From positions 1,116,001 to 1,180,000 of the forward strand of contig NZ_CP060496.1 in NCBI RefSeq assembly GCF_014400405.1: a stretch of 64,000 nucleotides of DNA, in the 5' to 3' direction. Below, piece by piece: positions 27,414 through 37,108 of this stretch; the stretch's first letter is position 1; every line of letters begins with the position of its first letter. The notes under the pieces are model-generated. The model saw nothing but the letters and a program-made list of their open reading frames with translations, did no database searches and had not been told where the DNA came from. The stretch is from Brachybacterium sp. Z12 (lineage in GTDB: Bacteria; Actinomycetota; Actinomycetes; Actinomycetales; Dermabacteraceae). The translations under genes and the position numbers were made by a program.

Positions 27414-27893
27414 GTGGCTGTCAAGATCCGTCTGAAGCGCATGGGCAAGATCCGTGCACCGTTCTACCGCATCGTCGTCGCCGACTCGCGCAAGAAGCGC
27501 GACGGCGCCGTGATCGAGGAGATCGGCAAGTACCACCCGACCGAGGACCCCTCGGTCATCGAGGTCGAGTCCGAGCGTGCGCAGTACTGGCTCAGCGTCG
27601 GCGCGCAGCCGAGCGAGCAGGTTGCCGCGCTCCTGAAGATCACCGGCGACTGGGCGAAGTTCAAGGGTGAGGGCGACGCCGAAGGGTCGATCAAGACCGC
27701 TGACGCGAAGAAGTCCGCCGAGGAGCTCATCGCTGCTGCCGACAAGGCCGCCGCCGAGTCCCGCGAGGGTGCCAAGAAGGCCAAGGCTTCGGAGGAGACC
27801 GAGGCGGCCGAGGTCGCACCGGGCTCCGAGGAGGCGCCGGCCGAGGGCGAGACCACCGAGGACGCCGACGCCGCTGCGACCGACGAGGCCTGA
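27414..27893 (+). CDS. rpsP: 30S ribosomal protein S16
   Basis: Small-subunit protein that helps assemble the 5' and central domains of 16S rRNA. The GTG start has GAAGGAGA about 10 nt upstream and gives [13 protein letters not shown], then [15 protein letters not shown], the family signature. The S16 core ends near residue 85; an Ala/Glu-rich acidic tail extends it to 159 residues, common in high-GC actinobacteria. It heads the rpsP-khpA unit; khpA starts 1 nt after the stop. Confidence 0.96.
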   Translation: MAVKIRLKRMGKIRAPFYRIVVADSRKKRDGAVIEEIGKYHPTEDPSVIEVESERAQYWLSVGAQPSEQVAALLKITGDWAKFKGEGDAEGSIKTADAKKSAEELIAAADKAAAESREGAKKAKASEETEAAEVAPGSEEAPAEGETTEDADAAATDEA

Positions 27894-27894
27894 G

Positions 27895-28137
27895 ATGAGC
27901 GCCCGCGCCGAAGCCCTCGACCATCTCGTCCGCGGCATCGTCGATGATCCCGACGCCGTGGCCGTGACCGAGAAGTCCACGCGTCGCGGACCGCTGCTCG
28001 AGGTCAGGGTCGGCGCCGCCGATCTGGGCCGAGTCATCGGCCGGTCCGGCCGCACCGCCCGTGCCCTGCGCACGGTCACCGCGGCACTGTCGGACGACGA
28101 CGTGCGGGTCGACATCGTCGATGTCGACCGGCGCTGA
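27895..28137 (+). CDS. khpA: KH-domain RNA-binding protein KhpA
   Basis: An 80-residue single KH-domain protein with the GRSGRTARALR version of the RNA-gripping GxxG loop and a central VRVGAADLGRVIG. KhpA proteins bind RNA, often with KhpB, and lie between rpsP and rimM in many Gram-positive genomes. Here the link to rimM is interrupted by a terminator and a lipoprotein gene. Confidence 0.92.
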   Translation: MSARAEALDHLVRGIVDDPDAVAVTEKSTRRGPLLEVRVGAADLGRVIGRSGRTARALRTVTAALSDDDVRVDIVDVDRR

Positions 28138-28160
28138 GGTGCCTCGAACCACTTCAAGGA

Positions 28161-28201
28161 GCGGTGCTGCCGGAAGGACCGAGAGGTCCGGGCAGCGCCG
28201 C
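28161..28201 (+). terminator. long hairpin terminator after khpA
   Basis: A near-perfect stem of about 16 bp: GCGGTGCTGCC...GGACC, loop GAGA, GGTCC...GGCAGCGCCGC, followed by TTCT. Confidence 0.75.
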
Positions 28202-28240
28202 TTCTGGCATTCACGGCTGCATCGGCCATGTGCTGAGGCT

Positions 28241-29143
28241 GTGCGTGCAGGGACCGCAGCGCTGGGGCTGACCCTGCTGCTGGCCGGCTGTGCCGGCGCG
28301 GGGGACGGTGCCGAGCAGACGCCCACCGGTGCCGAAGCCACGGGTGCTGGCACCACGTCGGCGAGCATCGAGACGGATCCGGCGCTCGGCGCGGCATGCA
28401 CCACCTTCTGGGGCGACCCGGACTACACCGACCCGCTCTCGCGCACGGTCCTGGACCGCGCGGGAACGGCCCCGCAGGCAGGCCCGTCGGACCCGTTCTT
28501 CTACGAGATGGCGGGAGACGACATCGATGCGGCCTTCGAGGGTGCCCCCGCACCCGCGAAGGACGCCGCCGGAGTGCTGTCCGAATGGTTCCGCACGCAG
28601 CCCGAACTGGGAACCGACGGGGGACCGCGAAGCCTTCCGTGCAGCATGGAAGGACGTCGCCGGCAGCTGCGCCGAGGTGTCCACGGCCGCGAGCTGGGCC
28701 GTCACCGCGGGGGGGAGGACGGGGCCAAGCCGGCGGCCCTCGTCTGCGCCGAGGTGTTCGACACGCCCGGGACGCTCACCCACTTCGCCAATGCGAACGT
28801 CCTGACCTCGAACATGTTCAAACTGGTCGGTCTCGCACCACGTGAGGTCCCCGGCGACCGCATGGGCGAGGTGCAGTCCACCGCAGAGCTGCTCGCCGCT
28901 CAGATCGCGGCGGTGGACGATGATGCAGTGGGCGCCGCCCTCGAACAGGTCCGCGCACCTTTCCAGGAGGCCCTGGAGGGTGACGCCTGGTCGGACGGCC
29001 TGGAAGCACCACTGGCCGAGCTCGGCACCGCCTGCGGCGCGGCCGGGTACTCCTCACCCGAACCCGGGGAGATGGACAACAGCGCCGTCGTCGGCGCGAA
29101 CGCCGCCCGCGAGGGCGGCACGGACCATGAAGGACGCTCATGA
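28241..29143 (+). CDS. lipoprotein of unknown function (two apparent frameshifts)
   Basis: A GTG start gives a short lipoprotein signal (ALGLTLLLAGC, Cys near residue 17), so the mature protein should be anchored outside the membrane. A Thr/Gly-rich linker follows, then a helical domain of about 230 residues with conserved-looking Cys (GAACTTFWGDPDY; AGSCAEV; LVCAEVFDTPG; GTACGAAGY), which may form disulfides. The frame shifts at the G run 28619-28623 and at 28709-28715. The stop overlaps the rimM ATG by 4 nt, so it is co-translated with rimM although it has no obvious link to ribosome assembly. No family recognised. Confidence 0.7.
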   Translation: MRAGTAALGLTLLLAGCAGAGDGAEQTPTGAEATGAGTTSASIETDPALGAACTTFWGDPDYTDPLSRTVLDRAGTAPQAGPSDPFFYEMAGDDIDAAFEGAPAPAKDAAGVLSEWFRTQPELGTDGGPRSLPCSMEGRRRQLRRGVHGRELGRHRGGEDGAKPAALVCAEVFDTPGTLTHFANANVLTSNMFKLVGLAPREVPGDRMGEVQSTAELLAAQIAAVDDDAVGAALEQVRAPFQEALEGDAWSDGLEAPLAELGTACGAAGYSSPEPGEMDNSAVVGANAAREGGTDHEGRS

Positions 29144-29718
29144 GCACACTCGACGTCATCGTCGCGACCATCGGCAAGGCGCACGGCCTGCGCGGAGAGG
29201 TCGCACTGATTCTGCGCACCGACCAGCCCGAGGAGCGACTGCAGATCGGCACGACCTTCGAGGTCGAGGCCGATGGGCGCCCGCGCACCCTCACCGTGGG
29301 GCGCACCCGGCGCCAGCAGGACCGCTGGTACGTGACGTTCGAGGAGGTCCACGATCGCACCGACGTCGAGTCGCTGAGGGGCGCCGATCTGCTGATCGCC
29401 GTGGACGCGGAGGAGGAGGCCGACGAGGACCCCGACGCCTGGTACCCGAGCCAGCTCAAGGGCCTGGCCGTGCGCCACGTCGACGGTCGCGAGCTCGGGA
29501 CCGTGCACGGAGTGGAGCACTACCCCGCACAGGACCTGCTGGTGGTGCGCACCCCGGACCGTCGGCGCGTCCAGCTGCCCCTGGTCGAGGAGCTCGTGCC
29601 CGAGGTCGATCTCGAGGCTGGCATTGTCACCGCGAACCCGCCCGGCGGCCTCTTCGACGAGTTGCCGGAGGACGAGCAGGGACCCGATCCCGAGACCTCC
29701 GCGCATAGGAAGGGCTGA
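29140..29718 (+). CDS. rimM: ribosome maturation factor RimM
   Basis: Binds S19 and helps 30S head maturation. A 192-residue protein: N-terminal RimM barrel with [13 protein letters not shown] and the [17 protein letters not shown] segment, then the PRC barrel with DLLVVRTP and [15 protein letters not shown]. The ATG overlaps the lipoprotein stop. trmD follows after 7 nt. Confidence 0.94.
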   Translation: MSTLDVIVATIGKAHGLRGEVALILRTDQPEERLQIGTTFEVEADGRPRTLTVGRTRRQQDRWYVTFEEVHDRTDVESLRGADLLIAVDAEEEADEDPDAWYPSQLKGLAVRHVDGRELGTVHGVEHYPAQDLLVVRTPDRRRVQLPLVEELVPEVDLEAGIVTANPPGGLFDELPEDEQGPDPETSAHRKG

Positions 29719-29725
29719 CTCCTCG

Positions 29726-30466
29726 ATGCGCATCGACGTCATCACGATCTTCCCCGAGTACCTCGCACCGCTCGATCTGTCCCTCATCGGCAAGGCACGC
29801 CGTGACGGTCTGGTCGATCTGCAGGTCCATGACCTGCGCAGCTGGACCCACGACCGCCACCGCACCGTGGACGACACCCCGCTGGGCGGCGGCGCCGGAA
29901 TGGTCATGAAGCCCGAGCCATGGGCGGAGGCCTTCGCCGGGGTGCGGAAGGAGGGTCAGCAGGCCCTTGGCGCGGACGTCGAGCCGCTGATCGTCTTCCC
30001 CAACCCTGCAGGGACCCCCTTCGCCCAGGCCACCGCGCAGGAATGGTCGCAGTGCGAGTGGATCATCTTCGCCTGCGGGCGGTACGAAGGGATCGACGAG
30101 CGGGTCTACGAGCACCTCGCCGACATCGGCTGCGAGGTCGCCCTCGCCTCCCTCGGTGACTATGTGCTCAACGGGGGAGAGGTGGCGGTGCTCGCCATCA
30201 CCGAAGCCGTGGTGCGCCTGGTGCCCGGTGTGGTCGGCAACGCCGAGTCCCTCGTCGAGGAGTCCCACTCCGAGGGCCTGCTCGAATACCCCCTCTACAC
30301 CCGGCCCGCGAGCTGGACCGACCCCGCCGGTGTCATGCGGGAGGCACCGTCGATCCTGCTCTCCGGGGACCACGGGAGGATCGCGGCCTGGCGCCGGGAG
30401 CAGTCGGTGCAGCGCACCGGTGAGCGACGCCCGGACCTGCTCGGCGGGGCCGACGCGTCCCGCTGA
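29726..30466 (+). CDS. trmD: tRNA (guanine-N1)-methyltransferase
   Basis: Methylates G37 next to the anticodon using S-adenosylmethionine, preventing frameshifting. The 246-residue SPOUT protein starts [23 protein letters not shown] and [15 protein letters not shown] form the trefoil-knot SAM site. The gene follows rimM, the standard order. Confidence 0.96.
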   Translation: MRIDVITIFPEYLAPLDLSLIGKARRDGLVDLQVHDLRSWTHDRHRTVDDTPLGGGAGMVMKPEPWAEAFAGVRKEGQQALGADVEPLIVFPNPAGTPFAQATAQEWSQCEWIIFACGRYEGIDERVYEHLADIGCEVALASLGDYVLNGGEVAVLAITEAVVRLVPGVVGNAESLVEESHSEGLLEYPLYTRPASWTDPAGVMREAPSILLSGDHGRIAAWRREQSVQRTGERRPDLLGGADASR

Positions 30467-30778
30467 TCCCCGCCGCGTGACGCAGGCGACAGCAGCGACT
30501 GCTGTGACCAGCGGAGACAGCGGGGCAGGGGCTTGCCGTGAGAGGCAGCGCCCTGGCAGAATGACCCCTTGTGCACACCGCGCGTCCCTCTGCCTCAGGG
30601 GAGGGCGCGATCAGCGGTCGGGCAGGTCCGTGGCGATGGGAGTCGCCGCCAGAGGCCCAGCACACCGGTACGGGGAGTCCGCTCCTCGCCGGATCGACAG
30701 TTCATGGCGGGCCTCCCGAGCAACCGGGAGCCCCACGAACGAAGCTGTCCGACCTGAGGCGGAGGCTGGAGAAGAAAC
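30467..30778. other. 312-nt spacer with rplS promoter and leader
   Basis: No gene is supported; several overlapping short frames lack ribosome sites. A possible promoter is TTGCCG (30533-30538), 18 nt, CAGAAT (30557-30562). The remaining ~215 nt would be the 5' leader of rplS; I see no clear known leader structure. Confidence 0.5.
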
Positions 30779-31129
30779 ATGCAGAAGCTCGATGAGCTCG
30801 ACAAGGCCTCGCTGCGCGAGGACGTCCCCGCCTTCCGCGCCGGCGACAACGTCAAGGTGCACGTGAAGGTCATCGAGGGCAACCGCTCTCGTATCCAGAT
30901 CTTCCAGGGCTACGTCATCGGCCGTCAGGGCCACGGCGTGGGCGAGACGTTCCGCGTCCGCAAGATCTCCTTCGGCGTCGGTGTGGAGCGTGTGTTCCCC
31001 GTCCACGCCCCGACCGTCGACAAGATCGAGGTCGTCACCCGCGGCGACGTGCGCCGCGCGAAGCTGTACTACCTGCGCAACCTCACGGGCAAGAAGGCCC
31101 GCATCAAGGAGAAGCGCGACCACTCCTGA
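30779..31129 (+). CDS. rplS: 50S ribosomal protein L19
   Basis: A 116-residue large-subunit protein at the interface with 30[17 protein letters not shown] and [16 protein letters not shown] are family hallmarks, as is the basic end [23 protein letters not shown] precedes the ATG. Followed 8 nt later by the first signal peptidase gene. Confidence 0.96.
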   Translation: MQKLDELDKASLREDVPAFRAGDNVKVHVKVIEGNRSRIQIFQGYVIGRQGHGVGETFRVRKISFGVGVERVFPVHAPTVDKIEVVTRGDVRRAKLYYLRNLTGKKARIKEKRDHS

Positions 31130-31137
31130 TCCCAGGA

Positions 31138-31715
31138 ATGTCACGCCATAGCGCGCGCAGAAGGCGGCGGCCCCACCCGGTGGTGGCCGCCGCCGTCTGC
31201 GTCGTGCTGGTGCTGATCACGGCGGGGCTGGTGCGACACTTCGTCGTCCAGCCTTTCCATATCCCCTCCGCCTCGATGGCGCCGGCCTTCGAACCCGGCG
31301 ACGTGGTCCTGGCCGACCGCTCCCAGCGCGGCACGGCGCAGCGCGGGGACATCGTCGTCCTCGACGGCCGCGGATACTTCGCGCCCTCCGCCGCCGAGGG
31401 CGACCGCTACTGGCTCAAACGTGTCATAGCGGTGGGCGGGGACAGCGTGGCCTGCTGCGACGCAGAGGGCGCGATCACCGTGAACGACACCTCTCTGGTG
31501 GAGCCCTATCTCCCCGAGGGCACCGTCCCCAGCGAGATCGAATTCGACCTGAAGGTCCCCGAAGGGCGCGTATTCGTCCTCGGAGACAACCGCGCCGACT
31601 CCACCGACTCGCGCCACCTGCTCGGCGCGCCGGGCGGGGGATGATCCCCGTCGACCGCGTGGTGGGGGAGGTGGACACCATCGTGTGGCCACTGTCGCGT
31701 CGGAGCACGCCGTGA
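31138..31715 (+). CDS. lepB: signal peptidase I, first copy (one apparent frameshift)
   Basis: Removes signal peptides at the outer face of the membrane. A basic N-terminus and one membrane segment (about residues 14-34) precede the catalytic domain: Ser in FHIPSASMAP, Lys in YWLKRVIAVGGD, and VFVLGDNRADSTDSRH. The frame breaks at the G run 31636-31640; one added G gives GGMIPVDRVVGEV and a stop at 31713-31715, 192 residues. A second lepB follows 30 nt later. Confidence 0.92.
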
Positions 31716-31732
31716 CGTCCAGCATCTGCCGA

Positions 31733-31738
31733 TAGGAT
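31733..31738 (+). promoter_or_regulatory. putative leaderless promoter of second lepB (TAGGAT)
   Basis: TAGGAT ends 7 nt before the ATG at 31746; no ribosome site is visible. Confidence 0.4.
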
Positions 31739-31745
31739 CACCGCG

Positions 31746-32516
31746 ATGAACGCGCCCGATGACCCCCGTCCTGCTGTGTCCGAATCTGCGGACCCCGCAG
31801 CCGGTGAGGACCGCTCCGGCGCAGCGCGGGACAGGGAGAGCACCCACCGCCGCCAGCGGATGCCGCTGTGGCTCGACACGCTGATCACCATGGCGGTCGC
31901 ACTGGTCATCGCAGTGCTGGTCAAAACGTTCTTGATCCAGCCGTTCTACATCCCCTCGGCCTCGATGAACCCGACGCTGCTCGAGAACGACAAGATCCTG
32001 GTCTCCAAGCTCAGCCCCGGGGTGTTCGACACCCAACGCGGCGACATCATCGTCTTCGAGGATCCCGACGACTGGATCCCCGGGGACGCCACCGAGAACC
32101 CCACCCCCAGGGTGCGGGTGATGATGCTGCTCAGCATGGTGGGGCTGGCCCCGGATCCTTCCCAGGACCACCTGGTCAAGCGCCTGATCGGCCTGCCTGG
32201 GGACCGCGTCGCCTGCGAGGAGGAGGGCGGAGTGCTGGAGGTCAACGGCACCGCGCTCGACGAGCCGTACATCAACCCGCAGACCTCCGCCTGCCAGGTC
32301 GCCTTCGACGTCACCGTCCCCGACGGCAAGGTGTGGGTGATGGGGGACAACCGACACGCCTCCGCGGACTCCGCCTGGCACGAGACAAGGGGCGAAGGTG
32401 GCTTCGTCGACGAGTCCGACATCACCGGCCGCGCCGAGGTCATCTTCTGGCCCGCCAGCAGCTGGGAGAGGCTGAACGACGGTCGCGAGACCTTCGCGGA
32501 CGTGGACGAGCCGTGA
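31746..32516 (+). CDS. lepB: signal peptidase I, second copy
   Basis: A 256-residue intact signal peptidase. An acidic N-terminal extension of about 40 residues precedes one membrane segment (near residues 41-62); then Ser in YIPSASMNPTL, Lys in HLVKRLIGLPGD, and VWVMGDNRHASADS. It is distinct from the first copy, with an insertion of about 40 residues between Ser and Lys. Two tandem copies are common in actinobacteria and probably differ in substrate range. The stop overlaps the rnhB GTG. Confidence 0.93.
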   Translation: MNAPDDPRPAVSESADPAAGEDRSGAARDRESTHRRQRMPLWLDTLITMAVALVIAVLVKTFLIQPFYIPSASMNPTLLENDKILVSKLSPGVFDTQRGDIIVFEDPDDWIPGDATENPTPRVRVMMLLSMVGLAPDPSQDHLVKRLIGLPGDRVACEEEGGVLEVNGTALDEPYINPQTSACQVAFDVTVPDGKVWVMGDNRHASADSAWHETRGEGGFVDESDITGRAEVIFWPASSWERLNDGRETFADVDEP

Positions 32517-33370
32517 GCACCCCTGCCCCCACTCTTGAACTCGAGCTCGCGCTGGCCGCACGCCGAGGGCCCGGACGGCGCATCGTCGTGGGCATCGACG
32601 AGGTCGGCCGCGGCGCTCTCGCCGGCCCGGTCGCGGTCGGTGCCTGCGCGATAGAGATCATCGACGGTCTGCCCCCGCTGCTTCCCGATGGCGTGAGGGA
32701 CTCCAAGAAGCTCACCGCACGGCGTCGCGAGGCCCTTGTGGAGCCGATCCGCGCAAGCGCTGCCGGAGCATCGGTCGGCTGGGCGAGCCCCGCCGAGATC
32801 GACGAGGTCGGCATCATGCCCGCACTGACCCGCGCCGCTCTGCGCGCACTGGAGAGCCTTGCGCTCGAGATCGACGCGATCCTGCTCGACGGTGATGTGG
32901 ACGTCCTCTCCGGAGCCCTCGCCACGGCGGACCGCCCGGCGCCGATGGTAGAGCTGAGAGTCTCCGCCGACCGTGACTGCGCGAGTGTGGCAGCGGCGAG
33001 CATCCTGGCCAAGGTCGCGCGCGACGCACGGATGGTCGAGCTCGACGCCATGGCACCGGAGTACTGCTGGGCCTCCAACAAGGGGTATGGCTCCGCCGCA
33101 CACCGGGAAGCGATCGACAGGCTCGGCGCCCACGAGCACCACCGCCGCAGCTGGCGCCTCGGCTCCGCCATTCCCGGAGTCGTCCCTGTCCCTGCGCCTG
33201 TCGCTGCGCCGATCCCGGTCCCGGTTCCGGCCGTCGCCCTGCCGGTGCCGTCGGCGGCTGTCCCGGAGAATCGGCCCACGCAGGCGGCGGTCGCGACGTC
33301 GATGCCCGCCGCCGCTGGCGTACTGTGGGACGACCATTGGTACCCGCAGGATGGGAAGGAGCGTCGGTGA
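32513..33370 (+). CDS. rnhB: ribonuclease HII with a Pro/Val-rich extension
   Basis: Cuts RNA in RNA-DNA hybrids. The active-site acids are in IVVGIDEVGRGALAGP, in LLDGDVDVL and in VSADRDCASVAAASI; SNKGYGSAAH is the family's substrate-binding segment. The core ends near residue 220; about 65 extra residues follow, made of Pro-Val-Ala repeats, ending LWDDHWYPQDGKERR. The GTG start overlaps the lepB stop and the stop overlaps the next GTG. Confidence 0.93.
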   Translation: MSTPAPTLELELALAARRGPGRRIVVGIDEVGRGALAGPVAVGACAIEIIDGLPPLLPDGVRDSKKLTARRREALVEPIRASAAGASVGWASPAEIDEVGIMPALTRAALRALESLALEIDAILLDGDVDVLSGALATADRPAPMVELRVSADRDCASVAAASILAKVARDARMVELDAMAPEYCWASNKGYGSAAHREAIDRLGAHEHHRRSWRLGSAIPGVVPVPAPVAAPIPVPVPAVALPVPSAAVPENRPTQAAVATSMPAAAGVLWDDHWYPQDGKERR

Positions 33371-33669
33371 GCGCCCAGGACCTCGAGAACTACGAGTCCG
33401 ACCTCGAGCTGCAGCTGTTCCGCGAGTATCGCGACGTGGCCAGCCTGTTCACCTACGTGGTCGAGACCGAGCGCCGCTTCTATCTCGCCAACCAGGTGGA
33501 CCTGCAGGTCCGTTCCGGTGGCGGCGAGGTGTTCTACGAGCTGCGCCTGGCCGACGTCTGGGTCTGGGACATCTACCGCTCGAACCGCTTCGTGCGCTCG
33601 GTCCGGGTGGTGACGTTCAAGGACGTCAACATCGAGGAGCTCAACAAGCAGGACATCTCGCTGCCTTGA
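33367..33669 (+). CDS. DUF2469 protein
   Basis: A 100-residue acidic protein conserved in actinobacteria downstream of rnhB: it starts SAQDLENYESDLELQLFREY and has FYLANQVDLQVRS and VRVVTFKDVNIEEL. Function unknown. GTG start overlaps the rnhB stop by 4 nt. Confidence 0.9.
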   Translation: MSAQDLENYESDLELQLFREYRDVASLFTYVVETERRFYLANQVDLQVRSGGGEVFYELRLADVWVWDIYRSNRFVRSVRVVTFKDVNIEELNKQDISLP

Positions 33670-33673
33670 GCCG

Positions 33674-33692
33674 AGCGGCCGGCGCACCGCTC
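33674..33692 (+). terminator. short hairpin after the DUF2469 gene
   Basis: GAGCGG (33674-33679) pairs with CCGCTC (33687-33692), 5 nt after the stop. Weak stem, no T tract. Confidence 0.35.
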
Positions 33693-33944
33693 CTCCACAG
33701 CCCCTCGCCGTCCCCAGAAACGGGGTGCCGGTTCCGCCTCCGGTGACTTCCGGCCACGCTGGCCGGCATGAACAGTCTCGCCACCCATCCCGAGCCCTCC
33801 GCCGGGCGCCCCGCCTCCCGGCGCTCCCGCCCCCACACATCGGAGGATGTCTCCGAACCGGGGCCGTCCCGGGCCCTGGGCGCCGCCGCCAGACCGCCGG
33901 AGGCCGGTCCTACCGCCGTTCCCGCACCGCGACGGGTGCGGGAC

Positions 33945-34297
33945 ATGTCGACTCTCGAGCTCGGCCGGTCGGGGAGGATCTCGCCGCAGCGCATCTGGAG
34001 GCCTGCGGATGGCAGATCGTGGAGCGGAACCTGCGACTGCGCCAGGGAGAGCTCGACATCGTGGCGCTCGCCCACACCACGCTCGTCTTCGTCGAGGTCA
34101 AGACTCGGCGCTCCTTCGTCACCGGGGTTCCCCAGGCGGCCGTCACCCCCAACAAGCTCCGACGTCTGCGCCGCCTGGCCGGCGAATACCTCATGGAGCA
34201 CTCGACCCCGCATCGTGATGTGCGGATCGATGTCGTGGCCGTGCACGCCCACCTCGACGGCACCTTCTCCCTCGAGCATCTCGAGGCGGTGTCCTGA
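33945..34297 (+). CDS. yraN: YraN / UPF0102 family nuclease-like protein (one apparent frameshift)
   Basis: A 117-residue protein after repair, with the nuclease-like pattern of UPF0102: NLRLRQGELDIVA and LVFVEVKTRR (E-x-D ... E-V-K). The frame breaks at the G run 33971-33974; one added G gives ELGRSGEDLAAAHLEACG, the normal family start. The same frame is open back to an ATG at 33768, which would add 59 Pro/Ser-rich residues; I prefer 33945 because the length then equals the family's, but no ribosome site settles it. Its stop overlaps the comM ATG by one base. Confidence 0.85.
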
Positions 34298-35832
34298 TGG
34301 GACACGCCCGCACGCTCTCCATCAGCCTCGCCGGGCTCGACGGCATCCTGGTAGAGGTCGAGGCGGACGTGTCCCCGGGCCTGCCGGCCTTCAGCCTGGT
34401 GGGACTCCCGGACTCCTCCACCCTCCAGGCCCGCGAGCGGGTGCGCGCTGCGGCAGCCCGCAGCGGGACCCGACTGGCACCTCGCCGCATCACCGTCAAC
34501 ATGACCCCGGCATGGCGCCCCAAGCACGGCTCCGGCTTCGACCTCGCGATCGCCGTGGCCGTCATCGCAGCCCAGGGTGACCTGGGGACCGCCGTGCCCA
34601 CGGACACCGTGCTGCTGGGGAGCTGGGGCTCGACGGACGGGTGCACCCGATACCCGGGGTGCTGCCCGCCCTGCTTGCCGCACGGGAGCACGGCATAGTG
34701 CGCGCCATCGTCCCCGAGGAAAACCTGCCGGAGGCGCGGCTCGTCGACGGGCTCGAGATCGACGGCGCCGCACACCTCGCCGCCGTGCTGCACCGCTACG
34801 GCGCCGATGTCCCGTTCTGCACCGTGATGGGGCCGGCGGCCCCGCTCCGCCAGGGCCCTGCACCGGCAGCGGGGAGCACCGCACAGATTTCGCCGATGTC
34901 ATCGGCCAGGCCCAGGCTCGCCGCGCCGCCGAGGTCGCCGCGGCGGGAGCGCATCACCTCCTCCTGATCGGCCCTCCGGGAGCTGGCAAGACCATGATCG
35001 CCTCGCGTCTGCCCGGCATTCTTCCCCGCTGGAGAACGACGACTCCCTGGCCGTCTCCGCGGTCCACTCGCTGGCCGGTCGTTTCGACGCCAGCGCCGGC
35101 CTGCTGCGCATCCCGCCGTTCGAGAACCCCCACCACACCGCCTCGACCGCCGCTGTGGTCGGGGGAGGGGCGGGCCTCGCTCTGCCCGGCGCGATCTCCC
35201 GAGCTCATGCCGGGGTGCTCTTCCTCGACGAGGCCCCCGAATTCCCGTCCCGAGTGCTGGAGGCACTGCGCGAGCCCCTCGAGACGGGGGACATCACCCT
35301 CCATCGGGCCCGTGGGGTCACCCGCTACCCGGCACGGTTCCAGTTGATCCTGGCCGCCAATCCCTGCCCCTGCGGGAAAGCGTGGGGCCTGGGCAAGGAC
35401 TGCAGCTGCACGGCGCTGCAGCGGCGCCGTTACCGCTCGCGGCTCTCGGGGCCGGTGCTGGACCGGGTCGACATGAGGGTCGGCGTCGGCCCGGTCGACG
35501 TCCGACGCGTCGAGGGAGACGGCGCGGAATCCAGTGCCGTGATCGCCGAACGGGTGAGCAGAGCCCGCACACGCCAGCGCGAACGCTTCGAGGGACGGCC
35601 CTGGAGCACGAACGCGCATCTGCCCGGCTCGCTGCTGCGACAGGAGTTCTCCCCGGAGCCCTCCGAGCGCCGGCTGCTGGACCATGCCGTGGCGCAGGGA
35701 CGGCTCACCCTGCGTGGGCACGACCGTGTATTGCGGCTGGCCTGGACCCTCGCCGACCTCGATGGAACCGACCGACCCGGCGCCGAACACATCGGACAAG
35801 CCCTCACCCTGCGCGAAGGAGAACCACGATGA
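34297..35832 (+). CDS. comM: ComM / YifB family Mg-chelatase-like ATPase (three apparent frameshifts)
   Basis: An AAA+ protein known in other bacteria as a branch-migration helicase acting on DNA taken up by transformation. The N-terminal Lon-protease-like domain shows [12 protein letters not shown]; the ATPase has Walker [10 protein letters not shown], Walker [12 protein letters not shown], and ANPCPCG; the C-terminal part is VARGRLTLR-like ([19 protein letters not shown]). The frame breaks at G runs 34617-34620 and 34871-34874 and at the C run 35024-35027; three bases give 512 residues. Its stop overlaps the dprA ATG. Confidence 0.93.
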
Positions 35833-37070
35833 GCTTCCCCACCACTTCCGAAGGGCCCTCCGAGGAAGCCGCCGCGGCGTGGGAGTCCACGCGCGAACGC
35901 CACGCCCGGATCACCTGGTCCCTGATCGCCGAACCCTCCGATGCGGTCGCCATGCTCGCCTGCGCCGTGCTCGGGCCGGTCGACGCCCTCGAACTCGCCC
36001 GTCACGGCAGCGGACCCGACCTTCTGCGAGCTCTCGGAGGGCAGCTCCCCACGCAGGCCTCCGATCCCGGAGCAGGGAATCCGCCAGCTCGCGCCGCCCG
36101 GGCGCTCGCCCGGTGGCGGGCCCGGCTCACGCCGCACGGTCTCGACGAGGCGCTCGCGGATGCAGAACGCCGCGGCCTGCGCATCATCACCCCGCTGGAC
36201 AGCGAATGGCCCCGAGCACTGGACGATCTCCAGGAGTCCCGCCCGCACTGCCTCTGGGTGCAGGGCCCGGGACGTCTCGATCAGCTCGTCAGCGGTCGCA
36301 GCGCCGCCCTCGTCGGTTCTCGGGCTTCCACCCCGTACGGGGAGGACACCGCCAGCTCGCTCGCGGCGGCCTTCGCGGCGAGCGGCGGCACCGTGGTCTC
36401 CGGAGGTGCTTACGGGATCGATGCCGCTGCTCACCGTGGAGCTCTCGCCACGGACGCGGGAGCGACGATCGCCGTCCTCGCAGGAGGACTGGACCGTCTC
36501 TATCCGCGAGGCAACACCGAGCTGCTGGAACGGATCAGAGAGCGTCATCTGCTGCTCAGCGAAACACCACCCGGCACCGCCCCCACCCGGTGGCGCTTCC
36601 TGGCTCGAAATCGGTTGATCGCCGCGCTGTCGCAGGCCTCGATCGTGGTCGAGGCCTCCTGGCGCTCCGGCGCGCTGTCGACCGCACGGCTCGCCGACCA
36701 GCTCTCGCGACCGGTCGGTGCTGTCCCCGGGCCGGTCACCTCTGCCGCCAGCGCCGGCTGTCACCGGCTGATCAGGGAACGCGGCGCAGTCCTGATCACT
36801 GAGCCAGCCGATCTGCTGGACCTGCTCCCGGGAGGCCCGGCCGCGGGGGAGGGGAGCTGGGCGGTGCAGGACGAGCTGGATCTGCTCCGCCCCTCGGACA
36901 GAAGGGTTCTCGATGCGGTGCCCCCACGCTCCACCATCACCCCTGCACGCCTCGCGGACGAGATCGGATTCACTGCGGACGAGGTCGACTCCGCCCTGGC
37001 TCGACTGGGGCTGCTGGGCCTCGTGGAGCGGACATCTCAGCGGGTGCGACGCGCCGCACCGTCCTCCTGA
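35829..37070 (+). CDS. dprA: DNA-processing protein DprA
   Basis: Binds incoming single-stranded DNA and loads RecA. A 413-residue intact protein: N-terminal helical region to about residue 110, then the Rossmann core with [44 protein letters not shown] and [14 protein letters not shown] [14 protein letters not shown], and a C-terminal winged helix ([20 protein letters not shown]). Translationally coupled to comM through ATGA. Confidence 0.95.
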   Translation: MSFPTTSEGPSEEAAAAWESTRERHARITWSLIAEPSDAVAMLACAVLGPVDALELARHGSGPDLLRALGGQLPTQASDPGAGNPPARAARALARWRARLTPHGLDEALADAERRGLRIITPLDSEWPRALDDLQESRPHCLWVQGPGRLDQLVSGRSAALVGSRASTPYGEDTASSLAAAFAASGGTVVSGGAYGIDAAAHRGALATDAGATIAVLAGGLDRLYPRGNTELLERIRERHLLLSETPPGTAPTRWRFLARNRLIAALSQASIVVEASWRSGALSTARLADQLSRPVGAVPGPVTSAASAGCHRLIRERGAVLITEPADLLDLLPGGPAAGEGSWAVQDELDLLRPSDRRVLDAVPPRSTITPARLADEIGFTADEVDSALARLGLLGLVERTSQRVRRAAPSS

Positions 37071-37108
37071 CGCGCCGGCCCACAGCACGGATGCAGGAGA
37101 CTGGGGTC

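Noticed and set aside
30569..30795. Short open frames just before rplS
   Set aside because: Several overlapping frames with no ribosome site; they end inside the L19 leader or its start region.
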